The translations under genes were made by a program, and so were the position numbers. A stretch of DNA of 64,000 bases. Origin: FEN-1279 sp964501535. Its GTDB lineage: Bacteria > Bacteroidota > Ignavibacteria > Tepidaquicellales > Tepidaquicellaceae. The notes beneath the pieces were generated by a model. It saw only the letters and a list, made by a program, of their open reading frames with translations, had not been told where the DNA came from and made no database searches. Below, in pieces: positions 61,820 through 64,000 of the stretch. Position 1 is the first letter of the stretch. Every line of letters begins with the position of its first letter. The stretch lies in contig CAZCSV010000001.1 of the NCBI GenBank assembly GCA_964501535.1, positions 372,001-436,000 of the forward strand, given 5' to 3'.

Positions 61820-63715
61820 ATGGATAAAAGAACTGTAATTGCATTCGTTATCATCGGTGTTATCTTGATAGTATGGCTCATCTGGACTTCTAATATGCAA
61901 AAACCGCAGGTTCAGGATAAAGTTGCAAAGGACTCGACAACATCGGTTGCACAGGTTGATTCTGTAAAAATACAGAAAAAGGAAAAAATTGATTCGGTTA
62001 GAATTACTCTTAAAGAAACTTCAGATACACTGAAAGCCGCCGATACATTGAGAAATGCTTTCGGAAATTTATTTTATAAGAACTCTTATCTTCACCTTAT
62101 CAATGACCCTGCCGGCAAAGAAAAAATCATTATGCTGGAAAATAAAGTCGCTTATATGGAATTCACTAATTACGGCGGAACTATTAGAAAATTCGTGACT
62201 CGGGATTTCAAAATGTATAATGGCGATACTTTACAGCTGATTAATTGGAAAAAAGGAAAAGAACTTAATTTAATCTTTACATCCGTAGAAGGTAAAACTA
62301 TTAATACTAAAGACCTGCTGTTTAACTCCAATTACAAAGAATGGGATAGAATCCAACTCGAGAATAAAAAGGATTTTAAATTAAAATATGAACTCTTCGT
62401 CGGTGGCGATAGCTCTCAAAAAATTGTAAAGACCTATACCTTCAAACCGGAATCTTACGAATTTTTCGTGGATTATGAACTCGTAAATTCATCGAAATAT
62501 ATCACCCGCTCCGAATATCAGGTGGTCTGGGGCTCTTCACTGAATCTGTCTGAATACCTGAGCACCGAGGAAGCTACATTCTCTGAAAGCTATGCATTTA
62601 TGGGAGGCGATATTGAAACATATACAGCGGATAAATTTGCAAATGAATATAACGTCTCTTCGGATTTTAAAAATTATACGGGCGTTACGGATTTTATTAG
62701 CACGCGAAATAAGTACTTCGGTGTTTTTATTATTCCGATGAGCAGAAAGGGCGATGGAGCATACTTTACGGGATATAAAGAGCACCTTCCCGATGAAGGC
62801 GTAAAAAATCATTATAAAATTGGAATGAAAATGGAAATTAAGGATGATAAATATGAAAAAAGTACTTACCAGATTCTTATTTCTCCGATAGACTATAATC
62901 TGCTTAAATCTTATGACATGAACCTCGAACAGACAATGAGATTCTCTCTGGATTTCATCGTAAGACCGATTGCCCAGTATATGATTATTCCATTTTTTAC
63001 ATTCCTGCATAAATTTATTCCTAATTACGGAATCGTAATAGTATTATTTGCCATTGTCCTTAAAATTATTCTTAATCCTCTGACGAAAAAACAAATGAAA
63101 TCGATGAAAAAGATGGGACAGCTCTCTCCGAAAATAAATGCAATAAAAGAAAAATATAAAGACGACCCGACAAAAATGAATAAGATGATTATGAATCTGT
63201 ATAAGGAAGAAAAAATTAATCCCGCGGGCGGATGCCTTCCCCTGATTCTGCAGTTGCCGATTCTGTATGCTCTGTTCGGTGTCTTCCGCTCGACTATAGA
63301 ACTCAGACAGGCGCATTTCTTCTGGTGGATTACGGATTTGTCTGTTCCTGATGTCATATTTCATCTGCCATTCAAAATACCGATTTTTGGAATTAATGAA
63401 ATTGCTGGTCTGGCTACTCTTATGGGTATTACTATGTTTATACAACAGAAAATGACCGTTACTGACCCGAAACAGAAAGCTATGGTCTATATGATGCCTA
63501 TTTTACTTACATTACTTTTCTTCAGTTTCCCGTCAGGCTTGAACTTATATTATTTTGTGTTCAATCTGCTTTCGATTGCACAACAATATTATGAAACAAA
63601 AATTAAAAAACCGGACCCGGAAGAAGTTAATAAACCGAGTAAACCCGGATTCCTTGAAAAATTAATGAAACGAAGCGAAGAAATCCGGAAAGAAAAATCT
63701 AAAAGAAGACGTTGA
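61820..63715 (+). CDS. yidC: Membrane protein insertase YidC
   Basis: The 631-residue protein has an N-terminal transmembrane helix (about 7-24), a large periplasmic beta domain (about 100-370) and the five-helix insertase core. The core contains IPNYGIVIVLFAIVLKIILNPLTKKQMKSMKKM, PAGGCLPLILQLPILYALFGVFR and FPSGLNLYYFVFNL. A basic cytoplasmic tail ends the protein. It inserts and folds inner-membrane proteins. The length is typical of Bacteroidota YidC. Confidence 0.98.
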   Translation: MDKRTVIAFVIIGVILIVWLIWTSNMQKPQVQDKVAKDSTTSVAQVDSVKIQKKEKIDSVRITLKETSDTLKAADTLRNAFGNLFYKNSYLHLINDPAGKEKIIMLENKVAYMEFTNYGGTIRKFVTRDFKMYNGDTLQLINWKKGKELNLIFTSVEGKTINTKDLLFNSNYKEWDRIQLENKKDFKLKYELFVGGDSSQKIVKTYTFKPESYEFFVDYELVNSSKYITRSEYQVVWGSSLNLSEYLSTEEATFSESYAFMGGDIETYTADKFANEYNVSSDFKNYTGVTDFISTRNKYFGVFIIPMSRKGDGAYFTGYKEHLPDEGVKNHYKIGMKMEIKDDKYEKSTYQILISPIDYNLLKSYDMNLEQTMRFSLDFIVRPIAQYMIIPFFTFLHKFIPNYGIVIVLFAIVLKIILNPLTKKQMKSMKKMGQLSPKINAIKEKYKDDPTKMNKMIMNLYKEEKINPAGGCLPLILQLPILYALFGVFRSTIELRQAHFFWWITDLSVPDVIFHLPFKIPIFGINEIAGLATLMGITMFIQQKMTVTDPKQKAMVYMMPILLTLLFFSFPSGLNLYYFVFNLLSIAQQYYETKIKKPDPEEVNKPSKPGFLEKLMKRSEEIRKEKSKRRR

Positions 63716-64000
63716 GTAACTCCTTGCCTATAAGAATCTTAATAGTCCAGGTCGGTAAAATCGGTGATATGATACTCACTACTCCCCTTTTTACCGAACT
63801 TAAAAATAATTTTCCCGATTGCGAAATCTATGTCCTTACAAGCAAACTTAACAACAATATTGCTCATTTCGATAAAAATGTATCACGCACAATCGTGTAT
63901 AAAAAGAATTTCTTCTCGGTACTGAAGCTTATATCTACTCTTCGTAAAATAAAGTTCGATTACTGGATAGATACTAAAGATGAATTTTCTTCCACTTCTA
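63712..64000 (+). CDS. Glycosyltransferase family 9 (heptosyltransferase-like), partial
   Basis: A frame opens after yidC and runs off the right edge. From TTG 63724 (or TTG 63712, overlapping yidC) it reads LPIRILIVQVGKIGDMILTT and continues PLFTELKNNFPDCEIYVLTSK, the N-terminal GT9 Rossmann pattern of LPS heptosyltransferases. The acceptor is unknown because the C-terminal half is missing. Confidence 0.85.
   Translation, partial: MSNSLPIRILIVQVGKIGDMILTTPLFTELKNNFPDCEIYVLTSKLNNNIAHFDKNVSRTIVYKKNFFSVLKLISTLRKIKFDYWIDTKDEFSSTS

Noticed and set aside
1..64000. E1 (ThiF-type) or ubiquitin-like protein partner for the E2/JAMM pair
   Set aside because: No protein in the window shows a ThiF nucleotide-binding motif or a beta-grasp fold ending in a diglycine.

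Overview
The window looks like chromosome from an AT-rich member of the Bacteroidota/FCB group, most likely an Ignavibacteria-type lineage. Four secreted proteins end in a type IX secretion sorting domain with the YPNPFNPxT signature. The B12 locus contains a BtuG-like surface lipoprotein. Many genes lack a Shine-Dalgarno site, TTG starts are common (btuB, the JAMM gene, rpsU, rnpA, yidD and others), and a TAnnTTTG -7 box precedes the tRNA. No plasmid or phage backbone is visible, and most genes are core housekeeping genes. The taxonomic call is inference from protein character only.

Layout. 1-4076: a cobalamin riboswitch with a terminator, then btuB, an adenosyltransferase and a BtuG-like lipoprotein, i.e. 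a B12 capture and activation unit. 4148-6209: a compact cluster of a membrane JAMM peptidase with a LysM domain, an E2 (ubiquitin-conjugating)-fold protein and a gamma-carbonic anhydrase-like protein. No E1 or ubiquitin-like gene is in the window; this is the most unusual system seen. 6330-9621: YihY, a SpoIIE-type phosphatase and a TPR protein. 9627-10333: a repeat-rich element. 10429-15082: rpsU, hpt, ftsH, a DGK1/VTE5-type kinase and ychF. 15086-24171, mostly minus strand: feoB, feoA, fur, lysine 6-transaminase, purM, rsmI, dut, tatD and a purine nucleoside phosphorylase, plus a GIY-YIG nuclease cassette on the plus strand. 24288-33250: sorting-domain proteins around nuoI, a CNNM/CorC protein and MlaE, tRNA-Val, pyrC, a ParA-like ATPase and valS. 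33569-42683: a cyclic-diphosphoglycerate-synthase-like GTPase, a thioesterase, two sorting-domain proteins, a DegP protease, recO, a PfkB kinase, a DUF3467 protein and lptG. 43320-57102: nuoK-nuoL behind a hairpin array, then envelope genes, rsmE, two large membrane proteins, gcvP and a P-domain lipoprotein. 57289-64000: hisS, lgt, an HTH protein, then the conserved rpmH-rnpA-yidD-yidC block and the start of a GT9 glycosyltransferase.

The intergenic DNA is dominated by related repeats. Short hairpins of the form GACTCCGnnAGGAGTC are followed by an AATATCAGTAA tail. They occur as arrays (40.4-41.0 kb, 42.9-43.3 kb) and inside elements with terminal inverted repeats. Two of these elements (55726-55941 and 60510-60881) are flanked by 6-bp direct repeats that look like target-site duplications. 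This points to a non-autonomous, MITE-like mobile family whose hairpin-tail module also exists as free-standing arrays.
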